Below, in pieces: positions 1-6,476 of a DNA stretch of 9,447 bases (within the stretch, counting starts at the first letter, position 1; each line of letters begins with the position of its first letter). The notes under the pieces are model-generated. The model saw only the letters and a list, made by a program, of their open reading frames with translations, did not search any database and was not told the DNA's origin. The DNA is from an uncultured Planctomycetaceae bacterium. GTDB taxonomy: Bacteria > Planctomycetota > Planctomycetia > Pirellulales > Pirellulaceae. A program made the position numbers and the translations under genes. The stretch lies in contig CAIYOB010000328.1 in the NCBI GenBank assembly GCA_903927685.1, forward strand, positions 1 through 9,447, in the 5' to 3' direction.

Positions 1-1
1 T

Positions 2-319
2 CCCAAGTTGGTCGCGCCGGCGCCGCGGATTGCCCCGCCTGCCAGAGGGGCGACGGCGCCGAAACCGAGCGCTGCCAAGCCGCCCCGCACCGCCGCCGTG
101 CCAACCTCCCGGACGGCAGCGTCCGGTAGCCTTGTTCCCGCCGTTCACTTGCAGGCGCCGACGCTGCCGTTCCAGGCGGCGGTCCCGGCCCGGCAGTCTT
201 GGAGCCCGCGAACCGGAACTGCGGCCACGGAGCCTGCGCGCACTTCGCCGACTCCTCCGCCGACTCCTCCGCCGTCCCGGTCCGGCGCCACGCGGCGGCG
301 AACGATTTCCGAACCCTAA
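2..319 (+). CDS. C-terminal tail of an upstream Pro/Ala-rich protein (partial, 5' end outside window)
   Basis: This frame is open from the left edge to a TAA at 317-319, about 105 residues. It is almost entirely Pro, Ala, Thr, Ser and Arg, with no recognisable domain, so it looks like a disordered C-terminal tail. Third codon positions are overwhelmingly G or C, as expected for a real GC-rich gene. The internal TTG and GTG codons have no convincing ribosome binding site, so I take the real start to lie upstream of the window. The stop is only 25 bp before the GTG start of the exbB-like gene, which suggests the same transcription unit. The function cannot be told from this fragment. The alternative is non-coding low-complexity GC-rich DNA. 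Confidence 0.5.
   Translation, partial: PKLVAPAPRIAPPARGATAPKPSAAKPPRTAAVPTSRTAASGSLVPAVHLQAPTLPFQAAVPARQSWSPRTGTAATEPARTSPTPPPTPPPSRSGATRRRTISEP
249..272 (+). repeat. two-copy 12-bp tandem repeat inside the Pro-rich tail
   Basis: The 12-mer CGACTCCTCCGC occurs twice in direct tandem, at 249-260 and 261-272. Twelve is a multiple of three, so it duplicates a Pro/Thr-rich tetrapeptide unit within the partial upstream coding region without breaking frame. It is a minor low-complexity expansion. Confidence 0.7.
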
Positions 320-331
320 CAGAGAACTCGC

Positions 332-338
332 GGAGAGG
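332..338 (+). promoter_or_regulatory. ribosome binding site that decides the exbB start
   Basis: GGAGAGG lies 6 nt upstream of the GTG at 345. This spacing favours GTG 345 over the in-frame ATG at 357. The same frame stays open far upstream, but that part overlaps the Pro-rich tail in another frame and has no such site. Confidence 0.6.
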
Positions 339-344
339 TGCGTC

Positions 345-1223
345 GTGACGAATCCCATGTCCCTGGTTCCACGGATCACGCCCTGGCCGGCGGTCGCCGG
401 CCTGCTGTTCCTGGCGGCGGCCTGCTCGCGTTTGGTCGGGCAGGATCCGGCTGGCTTGACGCCGGAGGCGACGGCCGCTTCCGCGACCGCACCGGCGCCG
501 CTGGCCGGACCGGTTGTCGACGCCGAACGGATTCCGATGAAGAACCTGTTGCAGGTCATGCGCGACGGCGGCCCGCTGATGCTCCCGATCGGGATCTGCT
601 CGGTGGTGCTGCTGGTCTTCGTGTTTGAACGCGCGATCAGCCTGCGGCGGGGACGCGTCATTCCCCGGCCGTTCGTCAAACGGTTCCTGCAACAGCTGCG
701 CGACGGCCAACTCGACTCCGAGACGGCCCTGGACCTGTGCGAGAAGAACCCCAGTCCCGTGTCCGACGTATTCGCCGCAGCGATCCGCAAGTGGGGGCGT
801 CCGGCCGTCGAGGTCGAACAGGCGATCATCGATTCGGGGGAACGCGTCGCCAACGAACTCCGCAAGTACCTGCGCGTGATCAACGGAGTCTCGACCGTCT
901 CGCCCTTGCTGGGGCTGCTGGGAACCGTGCTGGGCATGATCCAGACCTTCAATACGATCGCCGTCGGGGACGCGATGGGCCGGCCGGAGATGCTGGCGGG
1001 CGGAATCGGCCAGGCATTGCTCACCACGGCCGGCGGGCTGTGCGTGGCGATCCCCGCCTTGATCGCCTACCTGTACTTCGTCGGCCGCGTGGACCGGCTG
1101 ATCATGGATCTCGACGGACTGGGCCAGCGGATCGTCGACGTCATCGCGGCGGACAGCCCGGTGCCGCGCACTCAGGAAGCCGAACGCGCTGGCGGCGAGA
1201 GGAAGAGCCGCCGCGCGGCATAG
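345..1223 (+). CDS. exbB: MotA/TolQ/ExbB proton-channel family protein with N-terminal extension
   Basis: The protein has 292 residues from GTG 345. ExbB/TolQ proteins are inner (cytoplasmic) membrane subunits that, with ExbD/TolR, couple the proton motive force to mechanical work on a TonB- or TolA-like partner. The N-terminus has a hydrophobic stretch at about 16-27 (signal peptide or anchor) and an Ala/Pro/Thr-rich linker to about 62. The family core follows: a membrane helix at about 77-95, a cytoplasmic region at about 100-180, then two helices at about 182-205 and 225-247. The second helix carries the signature [15 protein letters not shown] (about 189-203), and a conserved Thr-Thr pair sits at 227-228. 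Such N-terminal extensions are known in long ExbB variants and in planctomycete homologues. The exbD-like gene follows after 114 bp. The family call is firm, but the energised partner is inferred from context. A basic tail (RKSRR) ends the protein. Confidence 0.93.
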   Translation: MTNPMSLVPRITPWPAVAGLLFLAAACSRLVGQDPAGLTPEATAASATAPAPLAGPVVDAERIPMKNLLQVMRDGGPLMLPIGICSVVLLVFVFERAISLRRGRVIPRPFVKRFLQQLRDGQLDSETALDLCEKNPSPVSDVFAAAIRKWGRPAVEVEQAIIDSGERVANELRKYLRVINGVSTVSPLLGLLGTVLGMIQTFNTIAVGDAMGRPEMLAGGIGQALLTTAGGLCVAIPALIAYLYFVGRVDRLIMDLDGLGQRIVDVIAADSPVPRTQEAERAGGERKSRRAA

Positions 1224-1268
1224 TCCCGTGCTGGGAAGCTGTTCCAGGGCCAAGCGACGAAGTCAAGA

Positions 1269-1284
1269 ACCCGGTCTCCCGGGT
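1269..1284 (+). promoter_or_regulatory. intercistronic hairpin between exbB and exbD
   Basis: ACCCGG, loop TCTC, CCGGGT form a perfect 6-bp, five-G/C stem in the 114-bp gap between the two genes. No T-tract follows, so it is not a classical intrinsic terminator. It could act as an RNA-processing or stability element between two subunits needed in unequal amounts. The stem is seen directly; the role is inference. Confidence 0.35.
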
Positions 1285-1337
1285 CGAAACAACTCGTAGA
1301 CCATGAAAGGCGGCGCTCGCCGGCGCTGCGACCTGCC

Positions 1338-1757
1338 ATGCCTTTGAAAACATCCCAGGATGACCTGCCGTCGATCAACCTGACGCCGATGCTCGACATC
1401 GTGTTCAATCTGATTATCTTCTTTGTCGTCGGCACACGGTTCGTCGGAGCGGAAAGCAAGTTGCCGGTCCAAGTGCCCGCGGTTTCCGAGGCGGGAAAGC
1501 TGGCCCCGGCGGTGGAAAAGTACGTCGTCAATGTCTACCGCGACGGAAAAGTCTCGCTGAACGACCAGTTCCTTACGACCGGGCAACTCTGCCAGGAACT
1601 CACTGCGGCACGAACGCGATGCCCCGGCCTGAGCGTGATCGTGCGTGGCGACGGCGAGGGTTCGTTTCAGAATGTCGCCAGCGTCTTGAACGCCTGCCGC
1701 CAGGCGGGCGTCGCCGACATGGGCATCTCGGTCCGCCTGCCGGGAAAGGGCGGCTAG
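1338..1757 (+). CDS. exbD: ExbD/TolR biopolymer transport protein
   Basis: The protein has 139 residues, typical for ExbD/TolR. A short cytoplasmic N-terminus leads into one membrane helix (about 18-36) in the context NLTPMLDIVFNLIIFF. Asp20 matches the membrane aspartate that carries protons in this family. The rest (about 45-135) is the periplasmic domain, ending in a Gly-rich tail. It contains the usual strand-helix pattern, including VVNVYRDGKVSLND and a later LSVIVRGDGEG stretch. ATG 1338 places the helix at the expected distance from the N-terminus, and there is no good upstream alternative in frame. The ribosome binding site is weak. It would pair with the ExbB-like protein upstream, and the next gene starts 3 bp after its stop, implying translational coupling. 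Confidence 0.93.
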   Translation: MPLKTSQDDLPSINLTPMLDIVFNLIIFFVVGTRFVGAESKLPVQVPAVSEAGKLAPAVEKYVVNVYRDGKVSLNDQFLTTGQLCQELTAARTRCPGLSVIVRGDGEGSFQNVASVLNACRQAGVADMGISVRLPGKGG

Positions 1758-1760
1758 CTC

Positions 1761-3758
1761 ATGAGCACCGCAGCCCCAGTCTTTGCTCAGCTTCCCGGCT
1801 GGGGCCTTGCCGGGCTCGCGTTGCAACTGAATACCGTGCTGCTGGCGGCCGGCCTGGTGACTTTGAGCGGCGGCCTGCTGGTGCTGCTGTTCACCCGCTG
1901 GGGACAAGTCCGACCGTTGGCCAAGTGCGCTGCGCTGTCCGTGTTCGCCCACCTGCTGATGCTGGCGTCGGCGTGCGGAATCCGGTTGTTTGACGAACTG
2001 CCGGCTCCGCCCCGCGAGCAAGTCATCCGGCTGTCAATGCTGGAGCCCAGCGAATCGCCGTCGGAAGCGGTGCCCGAGAATCCGGACACGGTCCCCGAGT
2101 CGTCGCCGCCGGTCCCCGAACCCATCCCGGAGCCGGCCGAACGGGTCGCCGACGAAGTCCCGCCGTCTCCCAGCCTGGCCGATCCCATTCTGGCGGAGCC
2201 CATGCCGCCGGAGTTGCTCGCCGCCCCTGCCGAATCCACTCCGTCGGACGCCCCGCCGGAATTGCTGGCCAGTCCGACGCCGGACGCGGCCTCCCCGGCC
2301 GTCGCCAGCGCGCTGCCGGAGATCCCGGAGTTGCTCCCGCAACCGGCTGTGGCGGAACCGCAGCGGTTACCGCCGGCGGAATCGGCAGCGACGCCGACCT
2401 TTCGGATTCCTGCTCAGGCGGCCCAACGTCTGACGGCGGAAAGCGAAGATCTGCAACGGCTGATCGACCTGGTCCTGCCGTCGCCGTCCGCAGACGCCCT
2501 GGCCGACTCGTCCGACCAGACCACCGCCGCGGAGAACACGAGCGGCGAGCCGGCGCCGGCCTCACCCGCACCTGCTGTCGAGCCGTCCCTGGCCGACAGC
2601 GAACACTGGACGCAAGTGCCGCCGGCCGCTGCGGCTTGGCAATTGGCGTCCTCGGCCGGCGGCCCGGCGCTGCGAGAACTGCCCGCCGGTTACCGCAGTC
2701 GCAGCATGCCGCAGCGCCAGGCAACATTGGCTGCCGGAGGAGGCAGTCAATTCACCGAGGCCGCCGTCCAGGCGGCGTTGCAGTGGCTGGCGGCGAACCA
2801 ATCCGAGGACGGCCGTTGGGATTGCAGTCTGCACGGCGGCGGCCGCGAGATGCTGACGCACGGGCACGACCGTGGCGGGGCGGGGGCTGAAGCCGACACA
2901 GCCGTCTCCGGCTTGGCCATCCTGGCCTACCTGGGCGCCGGGCAGACGCACTTGGACGGCCCCCACGCCGCGACCGTCCGGCGCGGCCTGGATTTCCTGG
3001 CTCGCAGTCAAGCGGCGGACGGCAACCTGGCCGGCAACGCCGAACTGTTCGCGCGGATGTACGCGCACGGCATGGCCACGTTGGCGGTGGCCGAAGCCTA
3101 CGGGATGAGTGGTGATGCGGGCCTACGGCCGTGCCTGGAACGGGCTCTCGGGTATACGATTCGCGCCCAGCATCCGGTGACGGGAGGCTGGCGCTACCAG
3201 CCGGGCGATGACGGAGATACCAGCCAGTTGGGCTGGCAACTGATGGCGTTGCACAGCGCCCAACTGGCCGGCCTGCCCGTTCCCGCCACGACGCGAGCCG
3301 GGATGATCCGCTTTCTGAACAGCGTGACGACGGGACCACAGCGCGGCTTGGCGAGCTACCGCCCCCGGACGGCGCCGTCCCGTACAATGACCGCCGAGGC
3401 ATTGGTCTGCCGCATGTTCCTGGGAGTGAAACAGGACGAGGCCGCGATTCGAGAAGCGATCGCGTACCTGCTGCAAGAAACCCCGCAGGCCGGACCGTTC
3501 AACGAGTACTACTGGTACTACGCCACGCTGGCCCTGTTCCAGTTGCAAGGCGACGCCTGGGAAGCTTGGAACGGGGCCCTTCAAGAGCGGCTGCTCGCCT
3601 CGCAGGAGACCAGCGGCACCCTCGCCGGCAGCTGGCCCACCAACACCGTCTGGGGCGGCTACGGCGGCCGCGTCTACACCACGGCCATGAACGCCCTGTG
3701 CCTGGAAGTCTACTACCGCCATCTGCCGCTGTACGCCACTCCCGGCGGCGGCCAATGA
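1761..3758 (+). CDS. TonB-like N-terminus fused by Pro/Glu linker to a prenyltransferase/squalene-cyclase-like alpha/alpha toroid
   Basis: The protein has 665 residues. Two hydrophobic segments (about 22-45 and 54-77) start it. The second contains S60-V-F-A-H64, an S-x-x-x-H motif like the one TonB uses in its membrane helix to contact ExbBD. Residues about 80-310 are a Pro/Glu/Ala-rich linker, as in TonB, where such a linker spans the periplasm. Residues about 330-655 are helical repeats of the prenyltransferase/squalene oxidase-repeat type: ALQWLAANQSEDGRWD (339-354), AVSGLAILAYLGAG, LDFLARSQAADGNL, GDDGDTSQLGWQLMALHSA (482-500), and a C-terminal YGGRVYTTAMNALCLEVYYR. The DxDD acid motif of squalene-hopene cyclases is absent (DDGDTS occurs instead), so cyclase chemistry is unlikely. 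A binding, inhibitor-like or structural role is more plausible. The 3-bp gap after exbD indicates one operon. The toroid family and position are firm; the TonB-like coupling is inference. Confidence 0.88.
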   Translation: MSTAAPVFAQLPGWGLAGLALQLNTVLLAAGLVTLSGGLLVLLFTRWGQVRPLAKCAALSVFAHLLMLASACGIRLFDELPAPPREQVIRLSMLEPSESPSEAVPENPDTVPESSPPVPEPIPEPAERVADEVPPSPSLADPILAEPMPPELLAAPAESTPSDAPPELLASPTPDAASPAVASALPEIPELLPQPAVAEPQRLPPAESAATPTFRIPAQAAQRLTAESEDLQRLIDLVLPSPSADALADSSDQTTAAENTSGEPAPASPAPAVEPSLADSEHWTQVPPAAAAWQLASSAGGPALRELPAGYRSRSMPQRQATLAAGGGSQFTEAAVQAALQWLAANQSEDGRWDCSLHGGGREMLTHGHDRGGAGAEADTAVSGLAILAYLGAGQTHLDGPHAATVRRGLDFLARSQAADGNLAGNAELFARMYAHGMATLAVAEAYGMSGDAGLRPCLERALGYTIRAQHPVTGGWRYQPGDDGDTSQLGWQLMALHSAQLAGLPVPATTRAGMIRFLNSVTTGPQRGLASYRPRTAPSRTMTAEALVCRMFLGVKQDEAAIREAIAYLLQETPQAGPFNEYYWYYATLALFQLQGDAWEAWNGALQERLLASQETSGTLAGSWPTNTVWGGYGGRVYTTAMNALCLEVYYRHLPLYATPGGGQ

Positions 3759-4049
3759 CCGGCATCTTCAGACTTGCGCAACGTGGGCCGCCCGAAACCG
3801 CTCCCGCCGCTGAGCCAGGCTTCCCGTTCCCGGGTCCGGCCCGCCCGCGCTGACAACCTGCGTGAGTTCGCCGCCCGCATGCGAATCGATGATCGGAATC
3901 CACGCATCAAGAACTGGCCTTCCAGCCAGTGCTGCGCGCGACCGTCCGACCCGAGGGCGCTAGTCCGCGTGTGCCTGACGAACCGCGAAGTGCTGGAGAC
4001 CAGCGGTTTCCCCGCGTCGCCCACGAGGCCCGCTGGCACGCCGTTCCGC
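3759..4049. other. convergent intergenic region with a small hairpin
   Basis: This gap separates the end of the exbBD-toroid cluster from the end of the oppositely oriented phosphatase gene. A perfect 6-bp inverted repeat with a 6-nt loop lies at 3913-3930 (ACTGGC / CTTCCA / GCCAGT). A shared bidirectional terminator would be expected here, but no T-tract follows on either strand. I see no convincing gene. A 32-codon frame beginning at 3755 overlaps the toroid stop as ATGA and ends at 3853; it has no recognisable content. Confidence 0.4.
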
Positions 4050-5036
4050 TCACGGCTCGCTCGGCAGCGAATACTTCGCCAGGATGACCGTCACGTTGTC
4101 CCTGCCGCCGCGCCGCAGGGCTTCGTCCACAAGTCGTCGGCAACCGTCGGCAGCGGACTCGGCGCGGGCGATGATCTCGCCGATCGCGGCGTGTTCAATC
4201 ATGTTGGTCAGCCCATCCGTGCACAGCAACAGTTGATCCCCATCCTCCAGACGCCTGATCTGCACCTCGGGAGCGTCCTTCGCTCCGCGGCCGCCCAGCA
4301 CCCCGGTCAGCATGTGCCGCCAGCGGTGGGTCAGGGCCTGCTCGGCGGTGACCTGGCCCGCATCGAGCAGGGCTTGTGCCAGGGTCTGGTCGCGAGTGAG
4401 CTGTTCCAGGTTACCCTGCCGCAGCAGGTAAGCCCGCGAGTCGCCGGTGTGGATGACGAACAGGTCGGCCCCAAAGCTGCAGGCCACCGTCAAGGTCGTC
4501 CCCATCCCGAACAGCGAGGGATCCTCCTTCGCCCGGTCGACCAACGCCTGATCAATCTGGTGGAAGCGGCGCAGGGCCCTGGCGATCAAGGCGCGAATGG
4601 CCCGCTCGCGGGTTTGGGGCTGATCCAGCTTCAGCCACCACTTCGCCGAGTTGAGGATGAGATTCACGCCCGTCCGCAGGGCCAAGCGGCTGGCGAGATC
4701 GCCTGCGGCCGCTCCGCCCATGCCATCGGCCACGCAAAACGCGTATGCGGTCTCGCCGAATTGGCGTGGCAGGTCTTCCTCCGGCAGACTCGTCCGCAAT
4801 CGTTCCCAGGAGCGGCTGGCGCGGTACACCAGGAACGCGTCCTCGTTCCTGGGACGGACTCGCCCCGGGTGCGACAGCGCCTCGAAATCCACGGACACGA
4901 GCGACGAGTAAGGTTCCGGCCGTTCCGTCTCCAGATCAAAGACGGTGAAGTCCAAGGTATCGGACACAGCCGGGTTGTCCGGGTCGGGACCGGACTCGAT
5001 TTCCACCCGCAGGTCAGCTTCGGCTTCCGGCTTCAT
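4050..5036 (-). CDS. PP2C/PPM-family Ser/Thr protein phosphatase
   Basis: The protein has 328 residues. It is a metal-dependent phosphatase removing phosphate from Ser/Thr residues, the usual antagonist of Hanks-type kinases. Family motifs appear in order: RPRNED (61-66, metal-binding Asp66), ADGMGGAAAGD (103-113), GTTLTV (179-184), IHTGDSRAYLLR (195-206), LCTDGL (271-276) and GGRDNVTV (310-317). All the metal-coordinating Asp positions appear to be present. An acidic, Glu/Pro-rich N-terminus of about 45 residues precedes the catalytic domain, and there is no membrane segment, so it is cytoplasmic. ATG 5036 is chosen because AGAGAGGA lies 7 nt upstream and because it leaves 25 bp to the preceding gene. 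The frame extends to 5114 but would then overlap that gene. It appears to be the second gene of a unit with the metallopeptidase. No kinase is in the window, so the substrate is unknown. Confidence 0.93.
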   Translation of the reverse strand: MKPEAEADLRVEIESGPDPDNPAVSDTLDFTVFDLETERPEPYSSLVSVDFEALSHPGRVRPRNEDAFLVYRASRSWERLRTSLPEEDLPRQFGETAYAFCVADGMGGAAAGDLASRLALRTGVNLILNSAKWWLKLDQPQTRERAIRALIARALRRFHQIDQALVDRAKEDPSLFGMGTTLTVACSFGADLFVIHTGDSRAYLLRQGNLEQLTRDQTLAQALLDAGQVTAEQALTHRWRHMLTGVLGGRGAKDAPEVQIRRLEDGDQLLLCTDGLTNMIEHAAIGEIIARAESAADGCRRLVDEALRRGGRDNVTVILAKYSLPSEP

Positions 5037-5043
5037 CTCGTCG

Positions 5044-5051
5044 TCCTCTCT
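5044..5051 (-). promoter_or_regulatory. ribosome binding site of the PP2C gene
   Basis: On the minus strand AGAGAGGA ends 7 nt before ATG 5036. It selects this start over longer in-frame versions and lies in the short gap after the metallopeptidase stop at 5062. Confidence 0.65.
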
Positions 5052-5061
5052 CCGCCACCCT

Positions 5062-5928
5062 TCACAGCTCCGCCTCCGGCAACTCGAACAGATCCTTGGC
5101 CGCCGCCAAGTCACCGGTCTTCAAGCCCAGCCTGAACCAGCGGGAGCGCTGCTCGGAGCTTCCATGCGTGAAGGAATCCGGAACGATATATCCCTGCGAT
5201 TCTCTCTGCAGCCGATCATCGCCGACGGCGGCGGCGGCCCGCAGCCCCTCTTCGATGTCGCCCGACTCCAGGATGTTCTTCATCTTCTGGGCATGATGCG
5301 CCCACACGCCTGCCAGATAGTCCGCCTGCAATTCGAGCCGCACGGACAGTCGGTTCTGCGCCGCCTTGCTGACCCGCTCGCGCTGCTTGTCCACCAAGTC
5401 CATGAAGCCTATTTGTTTCTGTACATGGTGGCCGACTTCGTGGGCCAGCACGTAGGCGACCGCAAAGTCGCCCGGCGCCTTGTACTTGTCCTGCAGTTCC
5501 TGACAGAAGCTCAGATCCAGGTAGACGCTTTCGTCTGCCGGACAGTAGAACGGGCCCATCGCGGCGCTCGCAAAGCCGCACGCCGACTTCACCTGGCCCG
5601 AAAACAGAACCAGCTTCGGCTCGCGGTATTTGCCGCCCAGTTGCTTCGGGAACAGCACGTTCCACACGTCCTCGGTGTCGGCCAGCACCACGGACACGAA
5701 CTGCCGCAGGGGCTCTTCCTCCGGGTCTGCCTGTACCGCCACCCGCCCCGGCTGGACGGCAGGCGGGTTAGCAGCCTGCTCGAGCAGCGCCTGCGGGTCG
5801 CCGCCCAGGAGAGCCACCAGCAGCACCAACAACAGCGTTCCCAATCCCCCGCCCATCACCAGCCCGCGAACAGGAACGCCGCGGCGATCTTCCACGTTGC
5901 CACTTTCCCTACGACCTTGCCAACGCAT
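5062..5928 (-). CDS. ypfJ: neutral zinc metallopeptidase, YpfJ family
   Basis: The protein has 288 residues, the usual length for this family. The N-terminus MRWQGRRESGNVEDRRG is characteristic and fixes the start at 5928. It is followed by one membrane helix (about 24-42), a short linker, and the peptidase domain (about 70-285). The zinc site is HEVGHH (163-168) inside YVLAHEVGHHVQKQ. The likely third ligand is Glu199 in RLELQADYLAGVWAHH. Other family blocks are GFASAAMGPFYCPADESVYLDLSF in the middle and FTHGSSEQRSRWF near the end. The membrane anchor suggests the domain lies outside the cytoplasm. The physiological substrate of the family is poorly known. This is the first gene of the minus-strand pair with the PP2C phosphatase, and its promoter should lie in the 5929-6476 gap. 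Confidence 0.93.
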   Translation of the reverse strand: MRWQGRRESGNVEDRRGVPVRGLVMGGGLGTLLLVLLVALLGGDPQALLEQAANPPAVQPGRVAVQADPEEEPLRQFVSVVLADTEDVWNVLFPKQLGGKYREPKLVLFSGQVKSACGFASAAMGPFYCPADESVYLDLSFCQELQDKYKAPGDFAVAYVLAHEVGHHVQKQIGFMDLVDKQRERVSKAAQNRLSVRLELQADYLAGVWAHHAQKMKNILESGDIEEGLRAAAAVGDDRLQRESQGYIVPDSFTHGSSEQRSRWFRLGLKTGDLAAAKDLFELPEAEL

Positions 5929-6476
5929 GGCTCCACCCCATGACCTCTAACTCACAAGAGTTCGTTGCATGCCAACGTTCGGAAGTATAGGTCGACGGCG
6001 AGTTCCAGCCAAGGTAGGACGCGTCTTTCCCGGGCGACAGCGCAGTTCAGGGGGCGAAGCTGGACCTGGAGACCCACCTTCACGACGCCGAACAGTGTCG
6101 GGCATGCCTGCGGTTCCTGCTCGGCGAGGAAAATGTCGCAGTGTTTGACGCCAACCGCGAACTGCCGGAACGCCGAAGCCCTGTCAGGGCCGCACAAATG
6201 ACGGATGCAGCGCGCTTGTTGTGCCCTTTCAGGACGCGTAACGGAATCGTGTGGTTTCCTGGTCCCAGGGCGTTGCCCTGGACGGATATGTCCTGGCCCC
6301 TTCGGCGCGGAAGAAATACCCAACACAATGACACACCGCACTCGTGCGTCGGCAAGCCGAAAAGTCGGGGCTGCAATGGGCCGCCGGTGGTTTCCCATTC
6401 CGGCGGCGACCGCCGTCCCGCTCATAACCCACGCTTGAAGCGTTGCAGATGCACTAATCTGGAACGAGATTCATTC
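5929..6476. other. divergent intergenic region without a supported gene
   Basis: This 548-bp gap lies between the minus-strand metallopeptidase and the plus-strand secreted-protein pseudogene, so it should hold the promoters of both. Open frames cross it on both strands: 5952-6425 minus, and a plus frame that continues into the downstream pseudogene. None has a ribosome binding site together with recognisable content. The plus frame from 6018 to about 6175 contains the short stretch EQCRACLRFLL, which has a Cys-x-x-Cys pair, but I cannot assign it. The right half holds the palindrome cluster described separately. Confidence 0.5.
6178..6310. repeat. cluster of GCCCT/AGGGC palindromes, candidate dispersed REP-like element
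   Basis: Three related inverted repeats lie within about 130 bp. At 6178-6190 is GCCCTGTCAGGGC, perfect around a central T. At 6223-6235 is GCCCTTTCAGGAC, a degenerate copy. At 6265-6281 is CCAGGGC-GTT-GCCCTGG, a perfect 7-bp stem. A weaker GCC/GGC stem follows at 6296-6306. The translated phrase across this block (for example PGRCPGRICPGPFGAE on plus, or RPGQRPG on minus) resembles spurious proteins I recall recurring in planctomycete genomes. That would indicate a dispersed intergenic repeat. The palindromes are seen directly; dispersal is from memory and not testable here. Confidence 0.5.

Noticed and set aside
1263..2021. 252-codon minus-strand open frame
   Set aside because: It is antisense to exbD and the start of the toroid gene. 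It is a low-complexity Gln/Arg-rich shadow.
1761..3758. A true squalene-hopene cyclase or prenyltransferase enzyme
   Set aside because: The toroid repeats are present, but the DxDD acid motif is not, and the fusion to a TonB-like membrane anchor is unlike those enzymes.
3913..3930. Inverted repeat as an intrinsic terminator
   Set aside because: The stem is real, but no T-tract follows on either strand, so I report it only as a hairpin.
3774..5135. 453-codon plus-strand open frame
   Set aside because: It lies antisense to the PP2C gene, whose complete catalytic motifs are on the minus strand. The plus frame has no domain, no ribosome binding site, and is the long shadow expected in GC-rich coding DNA.
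4945..5943. 332-codon plus-strand open frame
   Set aside because: It lies antisense to the zinc metallopeptidase with its HEVGHH site; the plus-strand translation has no family features.
5952..6425. 157-codon minus-strand open frame in the intergenic gap
   Set aside because: Its first half is the translated palindromic repeat, it has no ribosome binding site, and its second half resembles nothing I can name. A relic cannot be excluded but is not supported.
6141..6476. Upstream extension of the secreted-protein frame
   Set aside because: The signal peptide begins cleanly at ATG 6477; the upstream extension is translated repeat sequence.
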